Assembly (NCBI GenBank): GCA_963402885.1
Contig: OY727099.1
Span: forward strand, 6,684,001-6,748,000
Reading direction: 5' to 3'
From: Antedon bifida
Lineage: Eukaryota > Echinodermata > Crinoidea > Comatulida > Antedonidae
DNA: 64,000 bases
Position numbers and translations under genes: made by a program. Positions 1 through 14,100 of this stretch are shown one piece after another; positions within the stretch are counted from its first letter, which is position 1; each line of letters begins with the position of its first letter. The notes under the pieces are model-generated. The model did not search any database and was not told where the DNA came from. It saw only the letters and a program-made list of their open reading frames with translations.

Positions 1-314
1 AAGATAAACACAATTTTAAAGGAGAAAGCAAAACGTATGAAGAAACTCAAACCAATCTGAAGATATTCATTCAAACTCAAAATAGAAAGTGTATTAAATA
101 TGTATTTGTTATGAAATTAAATTTAGAGAAAAACACATTAAGTAATTGTAAACACATTTTAAAAGAAAGCACAATGAACTGTTAACATCATTCAATAAAT
201 AATGTTGATGAATTGAGTGTGTATTAAATGTTATTATTATCTGACGTCACTGTTGTTTCCGAGTGTGATATATCAATCGTAACATTACGGTACGATTACT
301 GAATTTAAAACTAC

Positions 315-523
315 TGGGCGCCGTCCAACACATATACATATTCTATCCTAAGTAACTATAGTTTTCTATTAAACAAGTCAAAGATTTGCCGTTTTATATA
401 GAAAAACAAACTATGGAATTATTATCAAAAGAAATCCATGATTTGGAAAAGACAAACATGGTTTAACTTTCATCGATGCTTTTATTTTATTGGAGGACAG
501 AATAATTTGTCGGACGGCGCCCC
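315..523. mobile_element. Small TIR element GGGCGCCGTCC
   Basis: TGGGCGCCGTCCAACA on the left and GTCGGACGGCGCCCC on the right form inverted ends. A lone matching end (GGGGGCGCCGTCCAAAA) occurs at 30817-30833. Confidence 0.6.
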
Positions 524-890
524 GTATAAAACTTACAGTACTTCGGCGTATACTATTTCCACGTTCTTTTCTGAGGATATAAGTGAGTGTAGGAGGCCAA
601 GGATGGTTTGACTACAGCTGCCAATGGCTGATTTTGTATAAAGAAAGGTGCGAATGCGACGAAGACTAACGGTGCTGAACATTAATCTTTAAGTAAACAA
701 ATGCAATGTCATCTTCAATCTTTTTAAATTTTCATGTAAAATTGTGTAAATAGAGAAGAAATGTAGCAATATAACTGTGAAGAATTATTAACAGATTGTC
801 GAAAAAATGTCTTCTGGTTCCTGCAGATTAGAAAATTCGTTAAACCAAACAAGATTGAGACTCCAATATTGGTAAACCAAGCTAGGACTA

Positions 891-1083
891 TAAAGCTCTG
901 TCTACATTATCAAACTTTATGTGACAAAAAAAATGTGATGTGCTTATATACATAATATATATATATTATATGGACGGACATGATGATGCCATATCACTAC
1001 CATATTTGGGCATACCACTACCCATATTTGGGCACATCACATTTTTTTGGTCAAACTAGTTTGATAGTGTAGATAGAGCTTTA
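891..1083. mobile_element. MITE family 1, copy 1
   Basis: Family 1 is a TA-flanked inverted-repeat element starting AAGCTCTGTCTACACTATCA and ending in its complement. The interior holds direct copies of a block with ATATTTGGGCATATCACTAC and a palindromic TGATGATGTCATATCA-like core. TA duplications suggest mobilisation by a Tc1/mariner-type transposase. This copy is complete. Confidence 0.85.
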
Positions 1084-2264
1084 GCACCCAAATAGACTAC
1101 TATTATCTCACAACTTGTTTTGCAGACCTATTTCAGAAGTGCACATGAAAAATATCTTTTTAAATCCTTCAAAAACATGTCTGTTAACCAACAATATAAT
1201 TTAAAAGAAAAATCCCGATAAACGATGATGACGTCACAGTTGATATGATTTATTCACAAACAATACAACATACGGTATTATTGCATGGATATATGAATTG
1301 TGTATTAGAAAATAGTAATATAGTATACCATAAATCAACTAACATCCATTTATTAAAATATTTTGTCTTGAGGGAAATGTGGAAGTCAATATCAATGTAG
1401 AGATCAATATTCGGGATTTAGGGTTGACTACGTTGTGGATCAAAATCATTTATCTACTTATCAAATACTTACATTAACGCGAATAGTGTACATCCGACCA
1501 AGGCAATCTAACAACAGGATGCTCCTGAGCTCCAGAGATCAAAGGGTTTATCTGCTGTGACTGCGACACAATCAGTTCTACGCCCATTAACAGACACCGC
1601 GCGCCACAGAGAATATTTTATGTACTACAGTAGGCCTACTGTTGGTATTTATTGCAGCCAGAGATCAAAGGACTGTTACGAGATGCTATCTTGGCAAGGC
1701 GAGCTCAGTGTCCTGTTGAAGAACTGCCTTTATCCAACTATGTCATTAAAAATTACCAATATTTTCTAGGAAAACGGCGGCCGTTCACGTGAGAGGATTT
1801 CTTCACGGCACAACGTTTACAAATCAAAGATTTAACATCACCATCAACGCGATTAACAATTAATGTTCTAGATAACCGGCGGCTATTCAGATTATGATTT
1901 CATTGCAATGGTGCAATCAATTACTATATGCTATACTAACTATACTTTTAATAAAAATTAATATCATAAGAAAATAATTTACCTGGTAATTTAAAATCAT
2001 TGATCTGAATTGCTCCGTGTTCAAAGAAAATATCAACTCGACAACAGCAAATATATTAGCTGTCATATTTTTTAATAATTTATGACTTACAGTTCATATA
2101 TAACAATTTTCAATTACACAAGTGGTTTTAATGAAAATCATAATAATAATACTGTAAAATAATAATCTTATACTAGTTATTATCAAGGTCAAATTCATAG
2201 ACATAATAGTGTCTATAGAAAATGGTCAAATTATATTGATCTCTAGCCATTTTAGGCTTCTTGT

Positions 2265-2750
2265 TTGGGTGACATTATTCGTCTTTCGTGTGTTGGGTGA
2301 CACTTTTCGTCTTTCGTGTGCTGGGTGACATTTTTGTCTTTTGTGTAACATTTTTCGTCTTTCGTGTGCTGGGTGACATTTTTCATCTTTCGTGTGCTGG
2401 GTGACATTTTTCATCTTTCGTGTGCTGGGTGACATTTTTTCGTCTTTCGTGTGCTGGGTGACATTTTTCGTCTTTCGAGTTCTGGGTGATGTTTTTCGTC
2501 TTTCGTGGGCTGGTTGAAATCTGTCGTCTTTGTGTGCTGGGTGACATTTTTAGTCTTTATATAGTGTGTTGGTGACACTTTTCGTCTGTTGTATATGCAG
2601 GGTAACCTTTTGCGCGCCGTGTGACGTTTCTCGTCTTTCGTAGACTGGGTGGAATTGTTCGTCTCTCCGTGTGTTCGGTGACATTTTTTGTCTTTGGTGT
2701 TGGTGACATTTTTGTCTGCCGTATGCTGAGTGACGTTTTCGTCTTTCGTG
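2265..2750. repeat. Minisatellite, about 28-bp unit
   Basis: About 17 degenerate copies of a unit with TTTCGTGTGCTGGGTGACAT followed by TTTTCGTC. Open reading frames in it are by-products of the repeat. Confidence 0.85.
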
Positions 2751-3506
2751 CGATTATGATTGGTTTCTCGCTCAGATGCGTTTCACATGATATTTCCTTA
2801 CTGATATTATTGGTTAAAGGATCCCAATGGAAATAAGCTAATAAGCTTTTTGGGCTATCCTGGAAAGTCTTTAAAGAATTATTATTTGTAATGTCAGTAA
2901 TTTATGTTATCACTTTATATGTATTTTTTATGATGATTTTCCTAATAAATTCAAATCAAATCATTAGTCTAATAAAAGGATGCTTATATGATACAAGGTA
3001 TTCAACCATGAATGTGTAATTTATAAATTCATAATTTTAAAAAAATCATAAGAAGCGCACTTTGTTTTATTTTATGCTAAAACTCAATAACAACGTCACG
3101 CAATGATACAATGTTTGTAAATATGCATTAGGCAGAATGTATTGTTCAGCGATTAGTACGTATATGAATATTTCATTTTTCTACTAGTGTTATCATTATG
3201 CAATACTATTATATAAATAAAGTGTTTTAATTACTGTATGTTTTTAGGGGGAAGATTAAGAACAATTCGTGTATTTATCATACTATAAAGCACTGTTCTA
3301 AAAAATAAAACATCTGTGCCACAAAGGCTTTCAAATCAAATCATCAAATCACAATGGCTTAAAATGGTATATAAATATATTCTTTATCTTTATTCAATCA
3401 TAAGCATATCCAAAAAAAACATTTGCAGCATAAAACGCTGAATTGTAAGTGGTAAGCCTCAACGGACTTGGGTGCCGGATGCTATATTTCTTTTCGTACA
3501 TAAGTT

Positions 3507-3752
3507 GGGGACCCCTCATGAAACGTCACAAAATAAACATTAAAATTCATTAGTCATTTTCATAAGGTATGACGTAAGAATTGAGGTAACTACAATTCGC
3601 TAATGCAAACGCATTTTGTCGAGCCGTCTGTTTAGTCAAGTGGATTAGACAATGATCTTTTTACTTTATAGTGAGAAAGAGATTATTTAGAGGGTTAGGT
3701 TTAGTTATATTTAGGAAGTAGTTCGGCTATTTTTTACATAAGGGGTCCCCCA
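3507..3752. mobile_element. Inverted-repeat segment with GGGGACCCC ends
   Basis: GGGGACCCCTCATGAA on the left pairs with TTACATAAGGGGTCCCCC on the right. Short arms and no clear target duplication, so the element call is tentative. Confidence 0.4.
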
Positions 3753-4669
3753 AAAATCGGGACCCGGATGGTGGGAACCACGTCATGGTGATGACTGGCT
3801 GACTGTCTGTAGACATGGAATAATCATTCCTGAAGTTGTTTACTATAATTATCCAAATGGTTTTAGAGGAAATTAGACATAAATAGTGCAATGTTTTTTA
3901 TTTTTTGCAAAGTTAATGAAAACCAATGTTTTTTTCCACATATTTATCGTCTTTATCTTGAAATAGTTTTAAACGATTCCAGGCAGTTCTAGAACACTAT
4001 AAAACACTTGTTGACATCAAGCTACTTTTACTCCAATAAAGAATAAATAAATCAATTGATTTATTTAAACTTGGGTATCTTTCATTAAATGAATGACAAT
4101 TTATCAAAATTATATTTGACAGATGAGAAATGAATATCAAATTTCTAATTACTGTAAATGTAATAGATCGTGTGTTTTACTGCGAATTTATAAAAAGCGA
4201 CGCCGCGGTTGAAAATTGGTCAGTAAACGGGTTTGCTGAAATGTCACGAACAAATTATTCGACAATGTGTATATTATGTAATTAATATAATTGTTTTAAT
4301 TCGAGAGGTGAACAGTTAAATATTCCCTACTATAATAGTGTCACGGAGATGTTGCCTCTCACACAAATTAGTAATTTTATTTATGGCTTTATAATGCAAA
4401 ATGGTAAAACGATATACCGCATAACGGTACACATTTCGCAGAATAAGGTAAACGTTTTCACAGAAAGTACTGCACACACGTATCGTGGCGGTCACTTTGA
4501 ATGGTGGTGGTCACTATTAAAGTAGAGGGTAATTTTCCACGTATGTAGGTGCATTTAAATAATAGTTACCAAACTGACAAGCACTCGCTTCTTTTTGGTG
4601 TACTGTTGGGTGTAGTTGTTGTAAAATTGTAATTGAAATTGTGAATTGTGAATAAACAATCTTCTTCTA

Positions 4670-4925
4670 TATCCAAATACGGGTGACGATTCACGAGATA
4701 CGGTACACGTTTTGCACAATACGGAACATGTTACGCCGAATAATATACACGTCCGCAAATACGGTACATGTTACAACAAATACGGTACACGTTACGTCGA
4801 CTATGGTACGATACGAAATATACACTTTTCAAAATACACGATGAACGCCGAATATGCGTGACGTCACGTTTCGCCGAATACAATAGAGGTTTCGCAGAAT
4901 ACGGTATACATTACACCACATAAAC
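4670..4925. repeat. Degenerate ACGGTACACGTTACGCCGAA tandem repeat
   Basis: About ten diverged copies of a unit near 25 bp built on AATACGGTACACGTTACG. Contains a TGACGTCA site by chance or design. Confidence 0.6.
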
Positions 4926-5314
4926 GTCGTTAAACAAAACGAGCCAGCAGTGTGGCTATTAAGATTTCAACTCCAAGTGCCCTTTCCATCAACCTGTATA
5001 TTTTAATCGGGAATTTCGCTCGAGATCAGATCTGTTATGTTTATTATTTAAATAACGGCTACCAACAATAATTCTCCAAAAGCCTAGTAAAGAGAAAACG
5101 GATTTAAAAGTAATATTTGTCGTTTGTATCACTGCCATATTATAATCGTGTTTGACAAGCGATAACCATTACGGAAGTTTGGAATATGTCATTCAACCTG
5201 TGTCTTCTTCAAGTTCATTTCGGTGCGTTGTTCAAAGCGATCGGCATTAATGGCCAACTCAGACAGTATCGTACGACGAGGACCGACGAAACGTCTTGAC
5301 TCGTTGGTGCTGTC

Positions 5315-5504
5315 TAAAGGCCAATTGACACAGACGAGCGGTAACGGTAAGCAGAAACCCGCGTAGCTTGTCCGACGTAGAATCTGTATCTATCCTGAGC
5401 GGCAACCGCCCGTCCGCTCCGCGTTGTATGTAAATGGTCATAAGGAATAACATAGATTCTATATTTTTATTACCGTTACCGCTCGCCTGTGTAAATTGGC
5501 CTTA
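5315..5504. mobile_element. MITE family 2, copy 1
   Basis: Terminal repeats AAAGGCCAATTGACACAGAC and complement, with TA ends; GACGAGCGGTAACGGTAAGC lies just inside. Also seen at 26856-27049 and 50213-50376. Confidence 0.8.
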
Positions 5505-5670
5505 AAGCTCTGTCTAAACTATCAAACTTTATGTGACAAACACATATGACGTTCCCATGTATGGACATGATGATGTCCTATCACTACCATTTTGGGCATA
5601 TCACTGCCATATTTGGGCACATCCTATTTTGTTTGTGTAAAACTAGTTTGATAGTGTAGACAGAGCTTTA
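5503..5670. mobile_element. MITE family 1, copy 2
   Basis: Complete copy with both terminal repeats. It abuts a family 2 MITE at 5315-5504, the two sharing one TA. Confidence 0.85.
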
Positions 5671-6119
5671 GCTGAATCCCGACGAGACGAAACGACTTTA
5701 AACTTTTTTTTTCTCCCGACGAGACGACTCAATATGACTTACAATAGATTGCCATTGCTTTATATGTTTTAATAATAATTTCAGTTGCGATAGCGACGAT
5801 ACGGAAGGCTAACAACCGATGCGATACATTATAGTATAATTGTCTAAGTAAAAATTCAACTTATGTAAACAGTTTAATTATTTTGTGCAACTTTCTTTAC
5901 TACATACTGTATATGATGAATAATATTTTATTGTTAAGAAAACCTGCCTACAGGAATCAACATTAATAAATATTCAAATATTCCTAACGGTGAAATTACG
6001 TTATGATCACTTCAATATATAAAAAATAAATAGAGAGAGCCGATGGCATTCGTCAAGCAATAAAAAGTATAATAGACCTAATCAATTAGAACGTTTATCT
6101 GTTTAAAATAAATAATGAC

Positions 6120-7450
6120 AGTATGGATAGAAATATGTCTGGGTTTTGGAAGATCAATACAATGTCTGGCTTTAGGAAGATGAATAAGTGAGTTTATGAG
6201 GAATAAGTCTGGGTTAAATCTGAATCTGATCTGAAGAAGAGTAATACGTATGAGTTGAGGAAGATGAATAAGCCGGAGTTAAAAAGGAATAAGTCTGAGT
6301 TTAGGAAGAGTACTACGTATGAGTTGAGGAAGATGAATAAGCCGGAGTTAAAAAGGAGTAAGTCTGGGTTTAAGAAAAGTAATACGATGCGTTGAGGAGG
6401 ATGAATAAGTCGGAGTTAAAAAGGAATAAGTCTGAGCTTATGATGAATAAGTCTGGGCTTTAAAAGAGGACTGATTCCAGGTTTAAGAAGCGTAATACGT
6501 ATGAGTTGAGGAAGATGAATAAGTCGGAGTTAAAAAGGAATAAGTCCGAGTTTAGGAAAAGTAACACGTATGAGTTGAGGAAGATGAATAATTCGGGAGT
6601 TTAAAAGAGTACGTCTGGGTTTATGAGGAATAAGTCTAGGTGTAAGAAGAGTAAGACGTTGAGTTGATGAAGATGAATAAGTCTAAGTTTATGAGGAATA
6701 AGTCTGAGTTTAAGAAGAGTAATACGTATGAGTTGAGGAAGGTGAATAAGTCTGAGTTTATAAGGGATAAGTCTGAGTTTAAGAAGAGTAAGACGTTGAG
6801 TTGAGGAAGATGAATAAATCTGAGTTTATGAGGAATAAGTCTGAGTTTAAGAAGAGTAATACGTATGAGTTGAGGAAGGTGAATAAGTCTGAGTTTATGA
6901 GGGATAAGTCTGAGTTTAAGAAGAGTAAGACGTTGAGTTGAGGAAGATGAATAAGTCTGAGTTTATGAGGAATAAGTCTGAGTTTAAGAAGATCAGTAAT
7001 ACGTATGAGTTGAGGAAGGTAAATAAGTCTGAGTTTATGAGGAATAAGTCTGAGTTTAGGAAGAGTAACACGTTGAGTTGAGGAAGATGACTAAGTCGGA
7101 GTTAAAAAGAGTAAGTCTGGGTTTATGAGGAATAAGTATAGGTTTAGGAAGAGTAACATGTGTGAGTTAATGAAGAGGGTTAGGGTTTAGGAAGAGTATT
7201 ACGATTGAGTTTAGGAAGGTGACTAAATCGGAATTAGGAAGAGGTATGAGAGTGCGTTTAGTTACAGAATTATGTCTGGTTTTAGGAAAAGGCTAAGTAT
7301 GGCAGGCCTAGGAATCGGAATGAGTCTAGGATTAGGAAGAGGAAAAAGTATTATGAGTAATTAGGAAAAGTAAGAGGAATGAGTCTATGATTGGCAGCGG
7401 AACAAGTCTGGGGTGTAGGAAGAAGAATAAATCTTGGCTTTAGAAGAAAA
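6120..7450. repeat. 1.3-kb purine-rich satellite with 137-bp higher-order period
   Basis: Repeats of GAATAAGTCTGAGTTTAAGA and GTAATACGTATGAGTTGAGG. The best-kept part (6690-7090) alternates two related subunits of about 68 bp (ACGTATGAG versus ACGTTGAG), giving a 137-bp period. The strand is strongly purine-biased; the edges decay gradually. Confidence 0.85.
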
Positions 7451-10400
7451 TCTGTAAGAGTTGATAGAATAACGAAATAATGCATTAATTGTAAACATGT
7501 AGACAGACATACCAAAACAGGCTGACATAACACTGACAACGGTGGTTAAGTAAACATGACAAATATGTATTTTATTTCCGAACTAAGCATAATTAAATCC
7601 CTTGAACTACTAACCACTACTTCCAACAACATTCGAACAAAAAAATACATGTCTTGCCTCGACGAACTTGTGTAAAAAAGGAGAACAATATTAATCCGAG
7701 ACTGAGGTCCGAGATATTTTGAATTTGAATATATTTGATTTGTAGTTATTAACAAATACACGAACGCCATAAAAATGACAAGGAATGTAATAAATAGTTG
7801 TCGGGGCGTACAGTATAAGGAAGAGTTTATAGCGGTATATCAGAGGTTTCGAAAACCTATCATTAATCTGAAATACTAGAAGAATATTATGGCCTTCAGG
7901 TGGGCGATGATCAATAATCGTATAAGAACTTCGTTGCCTACAAAATCATTATGTCTATCATCAGGTTCTATAGACTGATTACTCAACCTAATATTCAAGA
8001 TAGGTATTCCGTTGGGATAGACGATTTGATTATAATTGTCGTGGATTAATATTACCACGGCGGCGGGTTGTAAAAATAATGTGCTCCAACCTGTTAGCCC
8101 CGCTGTTTACATTATAATATATACGTTGAGGTTTCTTCGGGGGTAATTGTCTGTTCTAACGTGGAACTAAAAATGTGTGTATAGTAATTAACAATTGGGC
8201 TATGAACTCGCTTATTATGCCAATGCACTTTTGATTAAAGGTTAATTTTAATGAAGCATTGCATTACAGTATATAGTTTTAAAATCTGCAAATTCTTTTG
8301 TGTTCGTGTCATGAATGCATAATGATATATATATATGTTGTACAAATGTAAATAGGCCCCGTTCTAAACAACGCGATGATTTTAAACGACGTCTTATATT
8401 TGATAATGGATAGGATACGAATAAAATCAGCGAGACATTTACCAATGTGCGCTTTGGCTGTACTTGCGCACAGTGATAATAAATAAGATTTACCACTTTG
8501 CGGTACTATACCAATTTTGGTTGTACTTGAGCACAGTGATAATAAATGGGATTTAGTTTAGCACTGTGCGCTACTATACCAATTTTGGTTGTGCTTGCGC
8601 ACAGTGATAAAAAAAAGGATTTAGTTTACCTCTTTGCGCTACTATACCAATTTTGGTTGTAGCTACTCATGTTTTTCTTTTGGGTTAGCTTAGAGACTAA
8701 GATGCTTGTACTCAATGTTTAATGTAATTTACCGTGCTAGTACGGTTCTAAATGCCCACAATACGGTCTAAATCTTCCCTAAAATTACCATATACCAACC
8801 GAAACAATAAATTACACGTTATGGTGAAACGTTTATGACGTTCAAATTGCCAATTAGCAAATAAGTTTTCTTTCCATTTTAATAAAGAGCTAATTATTTC
8901 TTTTAAAATATACAGTTTGCAATTCAAGTAAATCTTAATGAGAGAAACTTAATAATGGCTTTATAATTATAATAATGCAATTAAATTGAAAAATATTTCA
9001 GTTGAAATTAAAACTGAGTAGACCACCTCAGAACACGCATGAAAAGTCAAATAAAACTTACAGCACCACCTCATATTCTCAGTTATGAAGGCCTACTGTA
9101 TCTCTACATATGACAATACTGTATTATCATAGGCAAATTCCATAATAGAGTATTCCATGTCTATTACATCTAGTTCCCGTATAAAAGAAGGTTAGCTAAA
9201 GTGTTAGGTTAGGGCATATACAGGTGTTAAGATGTGATGCTGTATCAGGGAATTTGTCCATGATACTGGACGAATTTAGATACAGTACCGCGAACTCTGA
9301 ACTATAAATGTAGAAATATAAGTGTAATAACAATAAGTGTAGAAATATAATGTAGAATATAATATCATGTAAAAAATATAGAATGAAAAAAAAATGAATT
9401 TTGTAGTGTCGAAATAGCAATCAGGTAGAAAGAAGATAATATCTTTAAATTGTCAAAATTGTAAACAGAGACTTTAATTCCATTTTTAATAAACATTATT
9501 TTACTTACATAAGGCCCTATTGCGAAAATCATATACAGTTTAAACCCTTGATTAATTCTTTCTAATCTAATTTTCGCATATTAAACAAAAATAACATCTC
9601 ACATTATAAAAGCACATAACAGTTACATCAATTGTTGTTTAATGACCTTTATTGACCTTTCATTTGAGCAATTTCACCCGTTCGATATGTCCAAGTAAAA
9701 ACAAAACAAGCATAGTTACTGAAACGTTAAAATACGGATTAATTTGGTCATTAACATGTGTCTGGTAATTAACCACAACAAGGTACATTCATCACATTCT
9801 TCTTCGACCGCGGTACGCTTGGCAAAAAAGAATAAAATTAATAGTGCCGCGCTTACTAAACCGGCTTATTCGATCGTTCACTGTACTGTTAAAATGCAAA
9901 ATTCATGATTACATATGAAATGATGTATCAGTTATCACTTCTAAATAATCTCAAAACAACATTCGCTGTCAATATGTATTACGCAGTACATGAAGAATTC
10001 GTACATAAACAAACTCTCCATGTTGTGTGCATCATAATAGACTTAGTATCACACATATTTTAAAATAACATTAATATGGTGTTTATGCCATTTTAAATTC
10101 CCTCTTGGAATTCCCTCTACATGGCCCAACGGTAGGTGGCAGTATACAAGTTCATTGCACTAATTGACTTTCCTGGATGTTCCACGTTAAAGGGTGACTC
10201 CAGGGGTTTAAAAATGTTTGTTTAATCATAAAAAATAAATTGACAGGCAACAGAGAAACTCAGATCAACTCAGTATTATACTGGAAAATAATTATGTTTA
10301 AACAGTGAAGATCTGTGAGAATAGAATTAAAGCCGCCACACTAGATTGGAACCCAGACTCATCTGCTTAATATTATGCATCCTATCATATATTAAATAAA

Positions 10401-11033
10401 CTGATATTTAATTTGTTGATAGAGGCAGAGTGAAAAACTGTGATTATTTCACAACATTAGTTCCACTAAACTGTTGTTAAATGGGATTATTTCACAATGT
10501 ACGTTCAACTTTTTAGAAATGTTACTAGAGACTACCATTGTGTTAGAACTGAGACATTGTTCTCTCAGGCTAGAAGGATATTCTACTTTGGTGGTATCAT
10601 GATATGATATTCTATTTTATAGTAAAAAAAGACTATTCTATCAAAAGAATGAACGCAATATAATTAAATACAGCTAACTCTGTTATGTAAATGTCTACAT
10701 ATTCTAGATTATTACCTTTTTAATCAACATTTGAATTCATCATAATTTTTGCATATTAATTATGAAAATATTTTGCATATTCAAATTTGTATTTCATAAA
10801 TAAAATACAACCATAAGGCAACAACTGATATTACAAAATAATTAAAATAAAAAAAAAATCTTGCATTTAGAAGACTAATATTAAAATGCATAATTAATTT
10901 TACCAACACCTAGGCCTACTTATTTGGTAAAAATGTTTTTTTAATTGCATCTTTTAATAAAGTATAAGGCATGCTTAGATTTTAATGAGTATGTTTTATG
11001 AAGTTTGACATTAAAATATGGAGTGTGGCTCCG
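7451..11033. other. Non-coding, beyond the SMCR8 stop
   Basis: Apart from the 83-bp tandem repeat at 8445 and AT-rich sequence I see no gene. The short open frames (for example 7876-8058) have no splice context or family pattern. Part of 10.9-11.0 kb is probably SMCR8 3' untranslated sequence. Confidence 0.5.
8445..8665. repeat. Tandem repeat, about 83-bp unit
   Basis: Nearly three copies of a unit containing CTATACCAATTTTGGTTGTA and GCGCACAGTGATAATAAAT. Confidence 0.75.
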
Positions 11034-11156
11034 TCATGAAGGATTTGATGAGAATTTGGAACAGATTCGATAGTCCAAACGAATTGATTTCAATGGAAAA
11101 CTGGCAAACCGTGAGTTGGAATTCAACTGTTGTTGTTTTATCAATTCAGTCCAGTA
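11034..11156 (-). CDS. SMCR8: SMCR8 coding exon 19 (terminal)
   Basis: 40 codons plus TGA (11034-11036), starting in phase 0 after ttttctttag. Begins YWTELIKQQQL and includes PLKSIRLDYR, matching the vertebrate C-terminus (YLAELLKLHY, MLRFDYVPSF). ATTAAA hexamers on the minus strand occur within about 100 bp downstream, but the real 3' end is not determined. Confidence 0.88.
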   Translation of the reverse strand, partial: YWTELIKQQQLNSNSRFASFPLKSIRLDYRICSKFSSNPS

Positions 11157-14100
11157 CTAAAGAAAAAAATAAATAAAACAGTTACAGAAACTGCTGTAGA
11201 AAAACATTTCAGTAGAGAAACTTTGTAAGTATATCTTAATTATAAAAATAAATATTTTTTAAAGAGGTCTGTCCGATAGATTTTTCAGAACTTCTCTGAA
11301 ATTCTTACATATACATTTTCATACTAAGGCATAAATTCGAGTTTGTGTTTAAGTAGGAAATCATTTTACTTAAGTAGAAAAACTTTGTATACATTTTTCT
11401 TATGTATTGCATTTGTTGAAGATTGTTTTTTCATAACTTCTCTGAAATCCTTCCATACATTTTCATACTAAGGCATAAATTCTTTTTTTTTTAACTGCAA
11501 AGTTTGTGTTTGTGCAGAAAACAATAAAAATGTAGTAAAATTTGAAGGGTTGAGTAAGCATTGAAAAAAGTACATTTGTATATAATTATTGTTATTTATT
11601 TTAATCCTCAAAGCAAACAAATTTGTATGAATTTTATGTAACTAAATTTTACACACATTAGGCAGAAGTTTCATTGACTCTGTATGTAGACTATAAACAT
11701 TGTTCCAACAAATTTAACCTATTTTTGAGTAAAAGTTGATATGAGTTCAAAGGTAATCATTTCTAGAAAAATGATATTGTAAATTTTAAGAAACATTAGA
11801 ATCATTTTTCATACGGTAAGGTCAGTATATTCATTTTGTCACTTGTATTTTTCTAATGTTGCTTGATTTAAACAAATTGTATATTGCAACAGTCATACAA
11901 CTATACAATGAAAGTGTGTACTAATACATCATGTCAGAACAATTTAGCCAAATCTATCATGTTGTAGAGTGTTTAGAACATTAAACCAAGTTAAAAGTCA
12001 AACGGCCACAACATCACTCATCTTGCTTGACAACTCAGTTTTTAAACAATTTTGAAGATAAATTGAAGTTGGTAGTTTTCATAATTAAAAAAATATATAC
12101 AATAATAAAAAGGGACAATATTATATTCATACTGAAGATAACTACATTCTTTTAACTCTGTAAATATGCAAATAATTAGCAAGCATATTTTAGGTAATTG
12201 TTTATTGCAGTGATTTCTACATTGAAACTATAACAAAATTATACGTTACTGCAGTAACATGTAGTTACTGCAGTAACATATGTAGTCACTGCAGTAACAT
12301 ATGTAGTTACTACAGTAACATATGTAGTTACTACAGTAACATATGTAGTCACTGCAGTAATATATGTAGTTACTACAGTAATATATGTAGTTACTGCAGT
12401 GACATATGTAGTTACTGCAGTAACATATGTAGTTACCGCAGTGACATATGTAGTTACTGCAGTGACATATGTAGTTACTGCAGTAATATATGTAGTTACT
12501 GCAGTAACATATGTAGTTACTGCAGTAACATATGTAGTTACTATAGTAACATGTATTTACTTCAGTAACATATGTAGTTTCTACAGTAACATATGTAGTT
12601 ACTACAGTAACATATGTAGTTACTACAGTAACATATGTAGTTACTGCAGTATATGTAGTTTACTGCAGTAGAATAATTTTTACAACAGATTATAAAAAAA
12701 CGTCTTGTAAGCCTTGAGTTTGAAAATATAACATAAATTAAACATTTTGTAAATTTAATCAGAATAATAGCTCTTATAACAACCAGTTAAAATTTGGTGA
12801 CGTTCAGCGGATTAGCAGGTGCTTTTAACAAGGTAATGGTAACAATCACTTGAGGAGACAATCATATTAACATTAATCAAAATGATTTACAATTACTATT
12901 TTTTAAACTGAGTAATTAAACCAGATGCATATTTTACTGACAGACAATTTCCTTTAAAGAGAGAAATATTTTATTTTTATCTCCAGTACAAATTTACCCT
13001 ATTAAAATTTAGCGGGCGATCAATTTGACCAGTAAAAAATCCAGCGCTTTTGTAACACCCTCATGGTCAACTTAACTTTAAGCTACACAGTTATTTTATG
13101 TGAGTGAAATTTGAAACAAGCAAGCTACCGTAGTTTAATCAAGCTTGATTGTCCTATACAAACAGTATTGGTTGGAGTCACTTACGCAGACTAGGCCATC
13201 CTAAAGTGCACCCAATAGTTCAGTTTACAACTGTTAGGTTTGACCTGCTTTTTGGAAAAACTAACCAACAACCAGATGAAAAAATTGTGAAAATTGGAAC
13301 AGATTTTATAAACAATATTTTCATTTCTAGGTATATTATATATTTACGCCACCATAAAAGATGATTAATAAAGAGAAAATCTCATTTCTGAGTGCGACTG
13401 TTAAATTTTGAAAATTGGAACTGATTTTTAAAACAATATTTTCATTTCTAGGTATATTATATATTTACGCTGTGCTCATTAAAATGAACCAAAGTCACTA
13501 AGGTAGACTAGACCATCCTAAAATGCACTCAATAGTGTAGGTTTGACCTGGTTTTAGGTAAAACTAACCAACGACCGGATGAACAAGTGCCACAGTTAAA
13601 TTGTGAAAATTAGAACAGATTTTTAAAACAATATTTTCATTTCTAGGTATATTATATATTTACGCTGTGTTCATTAAAATGAATCAAAGGATTCATTAAA
13701 TGTCATACTGGAGGCTGGTACGCCAAAGGCGATATTGTAGCTACTGCGATATTAACCTAGATATTTGATGAAAATGAAAAACTCTCAAAACTGCTACAAT
13801 TTAGCGACTTGACCGATAAAACTTTTCTTCGTGATCTTTGAAAGATTGCCAAACAGAAAATGTTTGATCTCAATAGAACACTAGCTGGACCATGGTGACA
13901 ACTATGTTATTTTTATATAATTATATAGTTTAAAAAGGAACTTGAAACTTATGTAAATACAGTACTGTAAGTAATGTTCATACATGGAATGAATATTGCA
14001 TTAGAGAACTTTAGTAACAAAACTAAATATGTTAATCTTGCTATTAATGATTTTGACATAGATATTGTTTAGAAAAATATCATAAAAATAATAATTATAA

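Noticed and set aside
7876-8058. 60-codon frame with protein-like composition
   Set aside because: No splice signals or phase that fit SMCR8, and no recognised family; kept only as a note.
12399-12671. Open frame with repeated TYVVTAV units
   Set aside because: It is the 21-bp minisatellite read in one frame; 21 is a multiple of three so stops never arise.
13680-13740. Alternative last SMCR8 exon (VNIAVATISPLAYQPPV, stop)
   Set aside because: Phase fits, but the exon at 11034-11156 matches the family C-terminus and this one does not.
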